In this document: positions 36,389-44,757 of the stretch, piece after piece
How the letters are laid out: each line of letters starts with the position of its first letter
Numbering within the stretch: the first letter of the stretch is position 1
Assembly: GCF_011927765.1 (NCBI RefSeq)
Contig: NZ_JAATJG010000004.1
Coordinates: 1 to 64,000 of the forward strand
Reading direction: 5' to 3'
Length of the DNA stretch: 64,000 nt
From: Wenyingzhuangia aestuarii
Lineage (GTDB): Bacteria > Bacteroidota > Bacteroidia > Flavobacteriales > Flavobacteriaceae
Translations under genes and position numbers: made by a program
Notes under the pieces: model-generated
Database searches by the model: none
Told to the model about the DNA's origin: nothing
The model's input: only the letters and a program-made list of their open reading frames with translations

Positions 36389-37356
36389 TTTATAAATTTA
36401 TCAAAAACTTCTATATGAGGTAAATGCCCCACTTTTTCAATTTCTACTAATTTAGAATTTGGAATTCTTTTTTGAGTCTTTTTTCCTAACTCTTTATACA
36501 AGCCCATAGTACTTTTCACCTCTTCTGACACTAAGTTTTTTCCCAAGGCTGTTCTATCTCTAGTACCAATAATTAATAAAGTAGGTGCTGTTACGTTTTT
36601 AAATTCGTAAACCACTGGTTGTGCAAAAATCATATCATAAGTAAGAGCTGCATTCCATGCAATGGTTTTGTAGTCTGAATTTAGAGTCCAACCTGCTAGT
36701 AAATTTACCCATTCGTCATAGGCAGGTTTCCATTGATGATCGTAATAACTTACTAATTGATATTTTTTAATTCCCTCGTAACTTTTCTTTAACTCATTTT
36801 GATACCACCACTCTACAGGCTTATAAGGTACTTTTAATTTCCAATCTTCTAAACCAATTGGATTTTCTAAAATTAGTTTTTCTGTAGTTTCAGGATACAT
36901 TAAGGCAAAACGAGTAGCCAACATTCCTCCCATGGAATGTCCTAAGACAGCTGTTTTGTTAATTTGTAAAGTATCTAAAAGCTCTTTGGTATTTTGAGCC
37001 AATTGTTGAAATGTATAGTGAAAATGTTGTGGTTTTGATGATTTTCCAAAACCAATTTGATCTGGAACAATTACTCTAAATCCTTTTTGGGTTAATGCCT
37101 TAATAGTTGTTTCCCAATAAGCTCCATTAAAGTTTTTACCATGTAGTAAAACTATGTTTTTTCCATTGTAATTTTCAGGAGTTACATCCATGTAAGCCAT
37201 GGTTAATTCTTGCTCTTGAATGTGTAATGGCAATGTTTTAACTTCATATGGATAAGTATAGTTAGACAATTCTATATCTAACCATTGTAACTTATGGTCT
37301 TGTGCATTTGTTTGATTGGCCAATAAAATCAATAACAGAAGTAGTATTTTTTTCAT
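36361..37356 (-). CDS. Secreted alpha/beta hydrolase
   Basis: Signal peptide at residues 1-18 (MKKILLLLLILLANQTNA-Q). The fold has 'VLLHGKNFNGAYWE' (oxyanion region), nucleophile elbow 'GHSMGG', the acid in 'IIGTRDRTA' and the His in 'VGHLPHIE'. 331 residues with a cap of 'EWWYQNELKKSYEGIKKYQL'. It resembles haloalkane dehalogenase/epoxide-hydrolase-like esterases, but the substrate is unknown. Its stop lies inside the terminator hairpin. Confidence 0.88.
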   Translation of the reverse strand: MKKILLLLLILLANQTNAQDHKLQWLDIELSNYTYPYEVKTLPLHIQEQELTMAYMDVTPENYNGKNIVLLHGKNFNGAYWETTIKALTQKGFRVIVPDQIGFGKSSKPQHFHYTFQQLAQNTKELLDTLQINKTAVLGHSMGGMLATRFALMYPETTEKLILENPIGLEDWKLKVPYKPVEWWYQNELKKSYEGIKKYQLVSYYDHQWKPAYDEWVNLLAGWTLNSDYKTIAWNAALTYDMIFAQPVVYEFKNVTAPTLLIIGTRDRTALGKNLVSEEVKSTMGLYKELGKKTQKRIPNSKLVEIEKVGHLPHIEVFDKFINPLVSFLEE

Positions 37357-37445
37357 GATGTTTTTATTCTAATTGTGAATTCCTTTTTATCTGATTTCTA
37401 CCTATTCAAAAAACAAGCCACTCTAACTCCTGTTAAACTTTTATT

Positions 37446-38204
37446 TTATCGGGTAAAGACCAAATCTGTTTCGGTAGACAAATTACCATCAAAAGCATAA
37501 CCTTCGTAATTAAATCCTTTTAGATCTTCTTTAGATTCTACGTTTTTATCTAAAATATAGCGAACCATTAAACCTCTTGCCTTTTTTGCATGGAAAGAAA
37601 TTATTTTTAGTTTTCCGTCTTTGTAATCTTTAAAATGAGGAGTAATTACAGGAACTTTTAACAATTTAGGTTTTACTACTTTAAAGTATTCATTACTGGC
37701 TAGGTTGATGAAAATTTCATCATCAGACATTTCCTCATTCAATTGTTCCGTAACGGTATCTCCCCAAAACTGATACAAATTTGCATGATTTTCTACCTTT
37801 AATTTAGTTGCCATTTCTAAACGATATGGTTGCATTAAATCTAAAGGTTTTAAAATTCCATATTGACCAGATAGAATTCTTAATTTGTCTTGTAATACTT
37901 CTATTTGCTCTTCTTTTAAGGTATAAGCATCTAGTCCGTTATAAACATCTCCATTAAAAGCAAAAACCGCTTGCTTGGCATTGCTAGTTGTAAGAGGCAA
38001 ACTCCAATTTTGATTACGTTGCCAATTTAAATCTCCCAATTTTTCAGAAATCTTCATCAAAGCAGATAAGTCCGCAGGAGATTGATTTTTTAATACCTTA
38101 CTTAATTTTTCGGCTTGTTCTAAAAAAATTCCTTGTGTGTATTTACTGGTTGGAACTTTAGATTCAAAGTCTAGCGATTTTGCTGGGGAAACTACAATTT
38201 TCAT
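37446..38204 (-). CDS. yaaA: Peroxide stress protein YaaA (DUF328/UPF0246)
   Basis: It opens 'MKIVVSPAKSLDFES', the family signature, and contains 'FNGDVYNGLDA', 'LRILSGQYGILKPLDLMQPYRLEM' in pieces, and 'NLASNEYFKV', then 'FHAKKARGLMVRYI'. 252 aa is the family length. In E. coli YaaA lowers free iron during peroxide stress and binds DNA. It lies between the hydrolase and rluD on the reverse strand. Confidence 0.95.
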   Translation of the reverse strand: MKIVVSPAKSLDFESKVPTSKYTQGIFLEQAEKLSKVLKNQSPADLSALMKISEKLGDLNWQRNQNWSLPLTTSNAKQAVFAFNGDVYNGLDAYTLKEEQIEVLQDKLRILSGQYGILKPLDLMQPYRLEMATKLKVENHANLYQFWGDTVTEQLNEEMSDDEIFINLASNEYFKVVKPKLLKVPVITPHFKDYKDGKLKIISFHAKKARGLMVRYILDKNVESKEDLKGFNYEGYAFDGNLSTETDLVFTR

Positions 38205-38267
38205 TTTTTAATCTTATCTATATTTAACAACAAAGGGTTTCCTATTGTAATGGAAACCCTATCGTTT

Positions 38268-39287
38268 TTAGTCTTTATTTGTTAAGGTATATCCTCTCCA
38301 TTTTTCTAACACTTGTGCTAAATCTTCTGGAATGTCTGAGTTAAAACGCATCATCTCTCCTGTAGTTGGATGTTCAAACCCTAAGGTTTTAGCATGCAAA
38401 GCTTGTCGAGGAATCATTTTAAAACAGTTTTCTACAAACTGCTTGTATTTAGTATAAGTTGTACCTTTTAACACAGCATTACCACCATAACGCTCATCGT
38501 TAAATAAAGTGTGCCCTATATGCTTAAAATGTGCTCTTATTTGGTGTGTTCTTCCTGTTTCTAACTTACATTCTACCAAAGTTACATAAGTAAAACGCTC
38601 TAATACTTTATAATGTGTAATTGCTGGTTTTCCTTGGTCTCCCTCTGGAAAAACATCTTGTTGCAAACGGTTTTTTAAATTTCTACCAATGTTTCCTTCA
38701 ATAGTTCCTTCATCATCTTTTACATTTCCCCAAACCAAAGCATGGTACAAACGTTCCGATGTTTTGTCGTGAAATTGTTTTGATAAGTGAGCCAAAGCAT
38801 GTTCTGTTTTAGCAACCACTAATAAACCACTAGTGTCTTTATCTATTCTGTGAACCAAACCGGGTCTACCATCGGCATTTTCTGGTAAATTTTCAAAATG
38901 ATGCATTAAAGCATTTACCATCGTTCCATCGTAATTTCCGTGTCCAGGATGTACTACCAAACCTGCGGGTTTGTTTAATACAATTACATCATCATCTTCA
39001 AAGACTATATCTAAAGGAATGTCCTCTGCTAAAATTTCAGTTTCTCTAGGAGCAAATTCAAAAACTACTTTTACCTCATCTCCTGGTTTTACTTTATGAT
39101 TGGCTTTTACAGCCTCTCCATTTACCAAAACACTTCCTTCTTTTACTGCTTGTTGTACTTTATTACGAGTTACATTCATAATAAAATTCATCAAAAACTT
39201 ATCTACTCTTAAGGGTTGTTGTCCGGGTTCTGCAACAAATTTATAATGCTCAAAATTTCCTTCTACCTCTGGTCCTAATTCTTCCAT
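38268..39287 (-). CDS. rluD: RluD-family 23S rRNA pseudouridine synthase
   Basis: N-terminal S4 RNA-binding domain (about 25-80, 'LRVDKFLMNFIMNVTRNKVQQAVKEG'), then the catalytic domain with Asp149 in 'HRIDKDTSGLLVVAK'. 'GRTHQIRAHFKHIGHTLFNDERYGG' is the C-terminal family block. It modifies helix 69 uridines of 23S rRNA by analogy with E. coli RluD. It is translated two bases after the PASTA protein gene, so the two share a transcript. Confidence 0.93.
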   Translation of the reverse strand: MEELGPEVEGNFEHYKFVAEPGQQPLRVDKFLMNFIMNVTRNKVQQAVKEGSVLVNGEAVKANHKVKPGDEVKVVFEFAPRETEILAEDIPLDIVFEDDDVIVLNKPAGLVVHPGHGNYDGTMVNALMHHFENLPENADGRPGLVHRIDKDTSGLLVVAKTEHALAHLSKQFHDKTSERLYHALVWGNVKDDEGTIEGNIGRNLKNRLQQDVFPEGDQGKPAITHYKVLERFTYVTLVECKLETGRTHQIRAHFKHIGHTLFNDERYGGNAVLKGTTYTKYKQFVENCFKMIPRQALHAKTLGFEHPTTGEMMRFNSDIPEDLAQVLEKWRGYTLTNKD

Positions 39288-39289
39288 AT

Positions 39290-39841
39290 CTATCTTAATT
39301 GTCCGTTACCAATTACTACATCTATTGTAGATGTTTTTGGCAACATATCGCCAGATTCTAATGCCTGACCTTTAAATTTTAATCCTCTTACTACTGTTCC
39401 AATATCATCTACTTCCTCATACGTACCAATGGTAAATCCACTATTAATAATTAATTGTACAATCTCTTTTTTTGTTTTACCATAAAAAGGAGGAATAGGT
39501 GCTTGGGCATATCCATCAGGATTGATGGTTACATATATTTTACGTTTTTCTTTTACAATAGCTCCTACTTGTGGCTCTTGTTCTAACACGGCTTCTTTAG
39601 GAATTTCTGGATTGTAACTTCCTGTTTCTAAAACTTTGTAATCCAATCCTAAGTCATCTAAAACTATTTTAACCTCATCTAAAGTTAAGGCCGTTAAATC
39701 TGGAACTTCAATTTTTTGATCTTGATTGGTAATGGCATGTAATGATTTTACCACTCCTACTATTAGCAAAGCAACAATAGTTAATGCGATAACTAAGTTG
39801 ATTAAGAAGGTTTTACTTTTTAAGAACTTTAACAATTTCAT
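39290..39841 (-). CDS. PASTA domain membrane protein
   Basis: One N-terminal transmembrane helix (about residues 12-33, 'FLINLVIALTIVALLIVGVV') followed by two PASTA repeats outside the membrane (about 40-115 and 115-183). They have the usual 'VPDLTALTLDEVKIVLDDLGL' and 'PPFYGKTKKEIVQLIINSGF' starts. It lacks a kinase domain, unlike PknB. PASTA domains bind peptidoglycan fragments; the divergent ddl gene makes the D-Ala-D-Ala precursor. Function remains unproven. Confidence 0.9.
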   Translation of the reverse strand: MKLLKFLKSKTFLINLVIALTIVALLIVGVVKSLHAITNQDQKIEVPDLTALTLDEVKIVLDDLGLDYKVLETGSYNPEIPKEAVLEQEPQVGAIVKEKRKIYVTINPDGYAQAPIPPFYGKTKKEIVQLIINSGFTIGTYEEVDDIGTVVRGLKFKGQALESGDMLPKTSTIDVVIGNGQLR

Positions 39842-39857
39842 TGAAAACTATTTTTGG

Positions 39858-39865
39858 CAAAGATA
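39858..39865 (-). promoter_or_regulatory. -7 element of the PASTA-rluD operon
   Basis: TATCTTTG on the reverse strand matches TAnnTTTG, 16 bases before the ATG at 39841. No TTG is found at the ideal distance. Confidence 0.45.
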
Positions 39866-39929
39866 TAAAACCTATATGCATGGTTTTGAATTAATATTTA
39901 ATATTTTTAGCACCCAAATTAGCTTGGTT

Positions 39930-40907
39930 ATGAAACAAAATATTGCAGTTATAATGGGTGGATACTCTAGCGAGTATAAAATTTCTATGATTAGTGGAAA
40001 TGTGGTTTTTAACCATATAAATACTGATATATACAACCCTTATAAAGTTATAATTACCAAAGAAAAATGGGTAGTATTGACCAATGACAATACAGAAATT
40101 GCCATTGATAAAAACGATTTTTCTGCCGTTATTAATAAAACTAAAATTACTTTTGATTGCGTTTTTAACGTCATACACGGGACTCCTGGAGAAGATGGAA
40201 AAATATTAGCTTATTTTGAAATGTTAGACATTCCTCATACTTCTGCCCCATCTTACCAAATGGCACTTACCTTTAACAAAAGAGATTGTTTAAGTGTGTT
40301 GCGTAAACACGGAATTAACACCGCTAAATCTTTGTATTACGACAAAGGACAAAACATTGATGTTGATACCATTGTTGCTGAACTAGGATTGCCTTGTTTT
40401 GTAAAACCCAACAATGCGGGTTCTAGCTTTGGAATTTCTAAAGTAAATACAGCCGATCAGTTTAAAGCTGCTTTTGAAAAAGCCTTTGCAGAAGACACCG
40501 AAATATTAATTGAATCTTTTTTAGATGGAACCGAAGTTTCTATAGGAGTTATTAACTACCAAGGAAACATTATTCCTTTGCCTGCTACAGAAATTGTTTC
40601 TGAGAATGACTTTTTTGATTACGAAGCTAAATACGAAGGGAAATCTCAAGAAATTACTCCTGCTAGAATTACAGAAAAGCAACTAGAAAATTTACATACA
40701 GAAGCTTTAAAAGCATACAAAGCCCTAAATATGAGTGGATTTTCTCGTTCAGAATTTATTTTTATTGGAGATATTCCTTATTTTTTAGAAATGAATACCG
40801 TACCCGGAATGACGACCGAAAGTTTGTTGCCACAACAAGCCCAAGCTGCCGGAATTCCGTTAACAGACTTATTATCTAACGCTATAGAAATGGCTATAAA
40901 AAACTAA
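39930..40907 (+). CDS. ddl: D-alanine--D-alanine ligase
   Basis: An ATP-grasp ligase for peptidoglycan precursor synthesis. ATG 39930 starts at 'MKQNIAVIMGGYSSEYKIS', the Ddl N-terminus; the longer reading runs back over the PASTA gene. 'HGTPGEDGKI', 'LPCFVKPNNAGSSFGISKV' and the C-terminal 'FLEMNTVPGMTTESLLPQQA' are the family blocks with Glu/Asn metal ligands. 325 aa is normal. coaD follows 15 bases later, so the two are likely co-transcribed. Confidence 0.95.
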   Translation: MKQNIAVIMGGYSSEYKISMISGNVVFNHINTDIYNPYKVIITKEKWVVLTNDNTEIAIDKNDFSAVINKTKITFDCVFNVIHGTPGEDGKILAYFEMLDIPHTSAPSYQMALTFNKRDCLSVLRKHGINTAKSLYYDKGQNIDVDTIVAELGLPCFVKPNNAGSSFGISKVNTADQFKAAFEKAFAEDTEILIESFLDGTEVSIGVINYQGNIIPLPATEIVSENDFFDYEAKYEGKSQEITPARITEKQLENLHTEALKAYKALNMSGFSRSEFIFIGDIPYFLEMNTVPGMTTESLLPQQAQAAGIPLTDLLSNAIEMAIKN

Positions 40908-40922
40908 CTAACTTTAAGTATT

Positions 40923-41384
40923 ATGAAAAAAGCAGTTTTTCCCGGTTCGTTTGACCCTATTACTTTAGGTCATGTTGATGTTATTACCCGTGCCATTCCT
41001 TTGTTTGATGAATTGGTGATTGCTATTGGAATTAACGATTCTAAAAAATACAGATTCTCTTTAGAGCAAAGACTAGAGTTCATAAGGCAAACCTTTAAAG
41101 ATGTTCCTAACTTAACCGTAGAAACCTATACAGGTTTAACTACAGAATTTTGTAAAGAAATTAATGCTGATTTTATTCTTAGAGGATTAAGAAACCCTGC
41201 CGATTTTGAATTTGAAAAAGCCATTGCTATTACCAATAGAAAATTAACAGGTATAGATACTGTGTTTTTATTAACAAGTGCAGATACCGCTTTTATAAGC
41301 TCCAGTATTGTAAGAGATATTATTAAACACAATGGTGATTTATCTAAATTTGCTCCAAAGGCAGTTATAGAAGGAAGTAAATAA
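40923..41384 (+). CDS. coaD: Phosphopantetheine adenylyltransferase
   Basis: It makes dephospho-CoA from 4'-phosphopantetheine and ATP. The nucleotidyl-transferase motif 'GSFDPITLGH' (T/HxGH) lies at residues about 8-17, and the second 'ISSSIVRDI' at about 127-135. 'LRGLRNPADFEFEKAIAI' is a further family block. 153 aa is typical. It is convergent with a small secreted protein gene. Confidence 0.97.
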   Translation: MKKAVFPGSFDPITLGHVDVITRAIPLFDELVIAIGINDSKKYRFSLEQRLEFIRQTFKDVPNLTVETYTGLTTEFCKEINADFILRGLRNPADFEFEKAIAITNRKLTGIDTVFLLTSADTAFISSSIVRDIIKHNGDLSKFAPKAVIEGSK

Positions 41385-41396
41385 TAAGACAAAAAA

Positions 41397-41423
41397 ATAG
41401 CTTAATTTTTTAAATTAAGCTAT
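41397..41423. terminator. Terminator between coaD and the small secreted protein
   Basis: Stem ATAGCTTAATTT (41397-41408) with AAATTAAGCTAT (41412-41423), loop TTT. A7 on the left serves as a T-run for the reverse-strand gene, whose stop codon (41415-41417) lies inside the stem. Confidence 0.8.
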
Positions 41424-41666
41424 TGTATATTTTACTTTAGAAAGTTTCTTTTTAGGAGTTAAGATTCTTTCTACTCTTTTAATTTTTAAAAACACATCTT
41501 CTACCTCTCTAGCATCTACTTTAAAAATTGCTTTAATAGTAGCTTCTGTTTCTGGCAACACTTCTTTTGAATTATCTAAATTATCCAAACCAGGATTATT
41601 AGCACTTACTGACATTGTAAATGACATTGCTAAACCTAAAATGATATTTTTAATAATCTTGTTCAT
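41415..41666 (-). CDS. Small secreted protein of unknown function
   Basis: 83 residues with a signal peptide (1-22, 'LAMSFTMSVSA-NN'). The mature part is acidic then basic and has no cysteine; the C-terminus ('ILTPKKKLSKVKYTIA') is rich in Lys. I do not recognise it. TATATTTG on the reverse strand (41688-41695), an exact -7 match, lies 21 bases before the ATG, which supports expression. Confidence 0.65.
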   Translation of the reverse strand: MNKIIKNIILGLAMSFTMSVSANNPGLDNLDNSKEVLPETEATIKAIFKVDAREVEDVFLKIKRVERILTPKKKLSKVKYTIA

Positions 41667-41687
41667 TGTGTTCTAAATAACGTGGTG

Positions 41688-41695
41688 CAAATATA
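41688..41695 (-). promoter_or_regulatory. -7 element of the small secreted protein gene
   Basis: TATATTTG on the reverse strand, 21 bases before the start codon. No TTG is seen at the usual upstream spacing. Confidence 0.45.
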
Positions 41696-42024
41696 TAGCC
41701 CATACATTTCTTGAATAGACCTCTAGCAGTTAACTAATTGTTAACAAATTGTTACCTGGTTTTAAGACATATTTTACACCTACGCTCCTCCCATCTGAAA
41801 CATATACAACCCAATTAGCCCAAACTCTTAAAAAACTTTAAAAAACAGCTTTTTAAGCACCTTCCTATTCGTCACAATTCCATACAAACATTAGCAAAAA
41901 CAGTAGCTACACAAAATTATTTAGTTCCATTTACCACTAATTTATCTTCTTTAAAAGACTGTGTTAAAAGTTGATTAGAAAACAAATCTCCCCTAATTTT
42001 AAGTACATCTTAAGACTTTTAATT
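41696..42024 (+). other. Intergenic region before the TetR-led cluster
   Basis: A gap of 358 bases between genes (41667-42024) without a credible ORF. It contains clustered GTTAAC/GTTAAC-like words near 41731-41756 and a dyad TTAAG-TACAT-CTTAA at 41999-42013, 11 bases before the TetR start, which would suit autorepression. Confidence 0.45.
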
Positions 42025-42681
42025 ATGGCAACAACAGAAATCAACAAAAAAGAAATCATTGCTAAATACATGGACTATGTTTTAGAACATGGTAAAGCCC
42101 CCGCATCTATTTACAAATTTTCTAAAGACCTAAATATTGAAGAAAAACACTTCTACAATTATTACAATTCCTTTGAAGATGTTGCTACGGACATTTATGC
42201 TGTATTTTTTGATGAGACATATAGATTAATAACTGAAGATGAAAATTTTCAAGAATTAGATGCCAAAAATCAACTCTTAATCTTTTACTACACCTTTTTT
42301 GAATTGCTAACCGCTAATAGAAGCTATGTGTTACTTACGCTAAAATCTAACAAAAATATTTTAGAAAAATTTAAAACACTTCAAAAGCTAAAAACCAAAT
42401 TCAAAGATTTCTTAAAACAATTAGATATAGAAACCTTAGATTTTCAAAAAGAAGAAATCAATAAAATTAGTCAAGCAGGTCTAGAAGAATTGATTTACAA
42501 ACAACTCTTATTTACCCTTAAATTTTGGATAGAAGATAATTCTCCTGCTTTTGAAAAGACCGATATTTTTATAGAAAAATCGGTAAACGCAAGTTTCTTT
42601 TTGCTAGACACTGCCCCCATAAAAAGTCTTATTGATTTAGGTAAATTCTATTTTAAAGAAAAATTAAAAACCACCCACTAA
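42025..42681 (+). CDS. TetR family transcriptional regulator
   Basis: ATG 42025 gives 218 residues; the extended reading adds an unrelated stretch. The N-terminal helices ('KKEIIAKYMDYVLEHGKAPASIYKFSKDLNIEEKHFYNYYNSFEDVATDIY') form a TetR-like helix-turn-helix that is divergent from the classical pattern. The rest is all helical, as in the TetR ligand domain. It heads a cluster of stress and flavin genes with the ABC1 kinase gene two bases downstream. Regulation of the cluster is inferred. Confidence 0.8.
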   Translation: MATTEINKKEIIAKYMDYVLEHGKAPASIYKFSKDLNIEEKHFYNYYNSFEDVATDIYAVFFDETYRLITEDENFQELDAKNQLLIFYYTFFELLTANRSYVLLTLKSNKNILEKFKTLQKLKTKFKDFLKQLDIETLDFQKEEINKISQAGLEELIYKQLLFTLKFWIEDNSPAFEKTDIFIEKSVNASFFLLDTAPIKSLIDLGKFYFKEKLKTTH

Positions 42682-42682
42682 T

Positions 42683-43993
42683 ATGAAAACACTAGACAGT
42701 ATACCTACAGGAAAAATACAACGTGCTTCTAAGCTAATTAGCACAGGTGCCAAGGTGGGAATAAATTACCTAAAATACAATGTAGAAAAAACGGTAGGTA
42801 ACGCTACCAAGGCTAAAGAAAACTTAGATATTGCCAATGCAGCTGATATTTATGACAGTCTTAAAGATTTAAAAGGAAGCGCACTTAAAGTTGCACAAAT
42901 GTTAAGCATGGAAAAAAGCATGTTGCCTAAGGCTTATGTAGAAAAATTTTCTTTGTCTCAGTTTTCTGTTCCTCCACTATCTTCTGCTTTAGTTTTAAAA
43001 ACCTTTAGAAAATACTTTGGGAAAAGTCCTAGTCAAATTTACGATGATTTTGATTTAAACTCTGTAAACGCAGCAAGTATTGGTCAAGTACACAAGGCTT
43101 GTTTAAACGGAAAAACCTTAGCGGTAAAAATTCAATACCCCGGAGTAGCACAAAGTATTAGTTCCGATTTGGCTTTGGTAAAACCCATTGCTATTAAAAT
43201 GTTTAACATTAAAGGAGAAGGATCTGACAAATATTTTAAAGAAGTAGAAAACAAGCTAATAGAAGAAACCAATTATATTTTAGAAGTATCGCAAAGTATA
43301 GCTGTTGCAACTGCTTGTAAAAACATTCCTAATTTAAAATTCCCTGCCTACTATCCAGAATTGTCTACAGACAGAATTATTACCATGGATTGGATGACAG
43401 GTGTGCATTTATCGGAATACGATATTCAAAATGCTTCTGAAGCTATTAGAACACAAATAGGACAAGCCTTGTGGGATTTTTACATGTATCAAATACACGT
43501 TTTAAAGAAAGTACATGCAGATCCACATCCAGGAAACTTTTTAATATCTCCCAACAATCAACTAATTGCGTTAGATTTTGGTTGCATGAAAGAAATTCCT
43601 AACAGTTTTTACGTTCCTTATTTTGAATTGGCTGAGCCTAGAGTAATTGGCAATCCAGATCTTTTTAAAGAAAAATTATACGAATTAGAAATTTTAATTC
43701 CGCAAGATGGACCTAAAGAAATAGCCTTTTTCACTCAATTATTTCACGAATTGCTAAGCTTGTTTACGCAGCCTTTCCACTGTGATTCTTTTGATTTTTC
43801 TGACGATGTATTTTTTGGAAAAATTGCAGAACTAGGAGAACGTTTTAACAACGATACGCAATTAAAAGAAATGAATGGAAATAGAGGGTCTAAGCATTTT
43901 ATCTACATCAACAGAACCTTTTTTGGCTTGTATAATTTAATGCACGATTTAAAATCTAAAAACATACAAATAAACAACTATCAACACATCTAA
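42683..43993 (+). CDS. ABC1/UbiB (AarF) family atypical kinase
   Basis: Conserved features of the ABC1 family are the 'LKGSALKVAQMLS' segment (the K-x-G-Q region, residues about 65-80), 'AASIGQVHKA' nucleotide loop, 'LAVKIQYPGV' with the invariant Lys, 'VHADPHPGNFL' catalytic loop, and 'LDFGCMKE' metal motif. Family members support quinone synthesis and stress tolerance and act at the membrane. 436 aa is normal for the short bacterial type. It overlaps the next gene by one base. Confidence 0.9.
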   Translation: MKTLDSIPTGKIQRASKLISTGAKVGINYLKYNVEKTVGNATKAKENLDIANAADIYDSLKDLKGSALKVAQMLSMEKSMLPKAYVEKFSLSQFSVPPLSSALVLKTFRKYFGKSPSQIYDDFDLNSVNAASIGQVHKACLNGKTLAVKIQYPGVAQSISSDLALVKPIAIKMFNIKGEGSDKYFKEVENKLIEETNYILEVSQSIAVATACKNIPNLKFPAYYPELSTDRIITMDWMTGVHLSEYDIQNASEAIRTQIGQALWDFYMYQIHVLKKVHADPHPGNFLISPNNQLIALDFGCMKEIPNSFYVPYFELAEPRVIGNPDLFKEKLYELEILIPQDGPKEIAFFTQLFHELLSLFTQPFHCDSFDFSDDVFFGKIAELGERFNNDTQLKEMNGNRGSKHFIYINRTFFGLYNLMHDLKSKNIQINNYQHI

Positions 43994-44610
43994 TGAAAAC
44001 ATTTACAAAACAAGAAATTGCCCATTTAGAACACTTGTATAAAATTAATTTAATCAATAGTGTTACCGGATTAAAATCTGCCAATTTGGTAGGTTCTATA
44101 TCTAATAGTGGTATTCCAAATGTTTCAGTTTTTAGTTCTGTAGTTCATTTTGGTTCAGAGCCACCTTTGTTAGGAATGGTATTTAGACCCACAACCGTTG
44201 CTAGAAACACCTATGATAATATTAAAGAAAACGAATATTATTCTATCAATCACATTCAGCAATCTATAATTAAAGATGCTCACCATACCAGTGCTAAATA
44301 TCCTTTTGAAGTAAACGAATTTGAACAAACCAATTTAGAAGAAGAATATAAAGATAATATGTACGTGCCTTTTGTAAAAAATGCTCCCGTACAATTGTTG
44401 ATGAAATATGTTAACGAATATACCATTCAGGAAAACGGAACCATTTTACTGTTAGGAGAAATTCAAAAACTATATGTAGAGGATGATTTAATTCACACCG
44501 ATGGTTTTGTTGATTTGGCCAAAGGAAATGTAGTTGCTATTAACGGATTAGATGGTTACGTAAAAACAGAACTGATAGAAAGATTGCCATACCAGAGACC
44601 GAAGAAGTAG
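43993..44610 (+). CDS. Flavin reductase-like FMN-binding split-barrel protein
   Basis: A 205-residue protein of the flavin reductase-like family; 'TGLKSANLVGSISNSGIPNVSVFSSVVHFGSEPPLLGMVFRP' in pieces and 'NEYYSINHIQQSI' match the FMN-binding barrel. It probably reduces or binds FMN and could feed a flavoenzyme in the cluster, though no partner is defined. Its TAG stop (44608-44610) runs into the first unit of the heptamer repeat. Confidence 0.85.
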   Translation: MKTFTKQEIAHLEHLYKINLINSVTGLKSANLVGSISNSGIPNVSVFSSVVHFGSEPPLLGMVFRPTTVARNTYDNIKENEYYSINHIQQSIIKDAHHTSAKYPFEVNEFEQTNLEEEYKDNMYVPFVKNAPVQLLMKYVNEYTIQENGTILLLGEIQKLYVEDDLIHTDGFVDLAKGNVVAINGLDGYVKTELIERLPYQRPKK

Positions 44611-44702
44611 TCGTGAGTCGTGAGTCGTGAGTCGTGAGTCGTGAGTCGTGAGTCGTGAGTCGTGAGTCGTGAGTCGTGAGTCGTGAGTCGTGAGTCGTGA
44701 GT
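44609..44702. repeat. Heptanucleotide tandem repeat (AGTCGTG)x13
   Basis: Thirteen perfect copies of AGTCGTG (44609-44699) plus AGT. The array starts within the stop codon of the flavin reductase gene and ends 55 bases before the next ATG. Because 7 is not a multiple of 3, copy changes would alter any read-through frame and also gene spacing. On the reverse strand it makes a meaningless 'DSRLTTH' repeat. Confidence 0.97.
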
Positions 44703-44757
44703 AAAGAAACAAATTCTCTGTTCAACAAATAATTATATCAAAAAAAAACGAAAAAAA

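Noticed and set aside
44609-44702. CRISPR-like array
   Set aside because: The units are 7 bp and contiguous with no spacers, so it is a simple tandem repeat.
44540-44728. Reverse-strand ORF of repeated 'DSRLTTH'
   Set aside because: It is only the translation of the heptamer tandem repeat.
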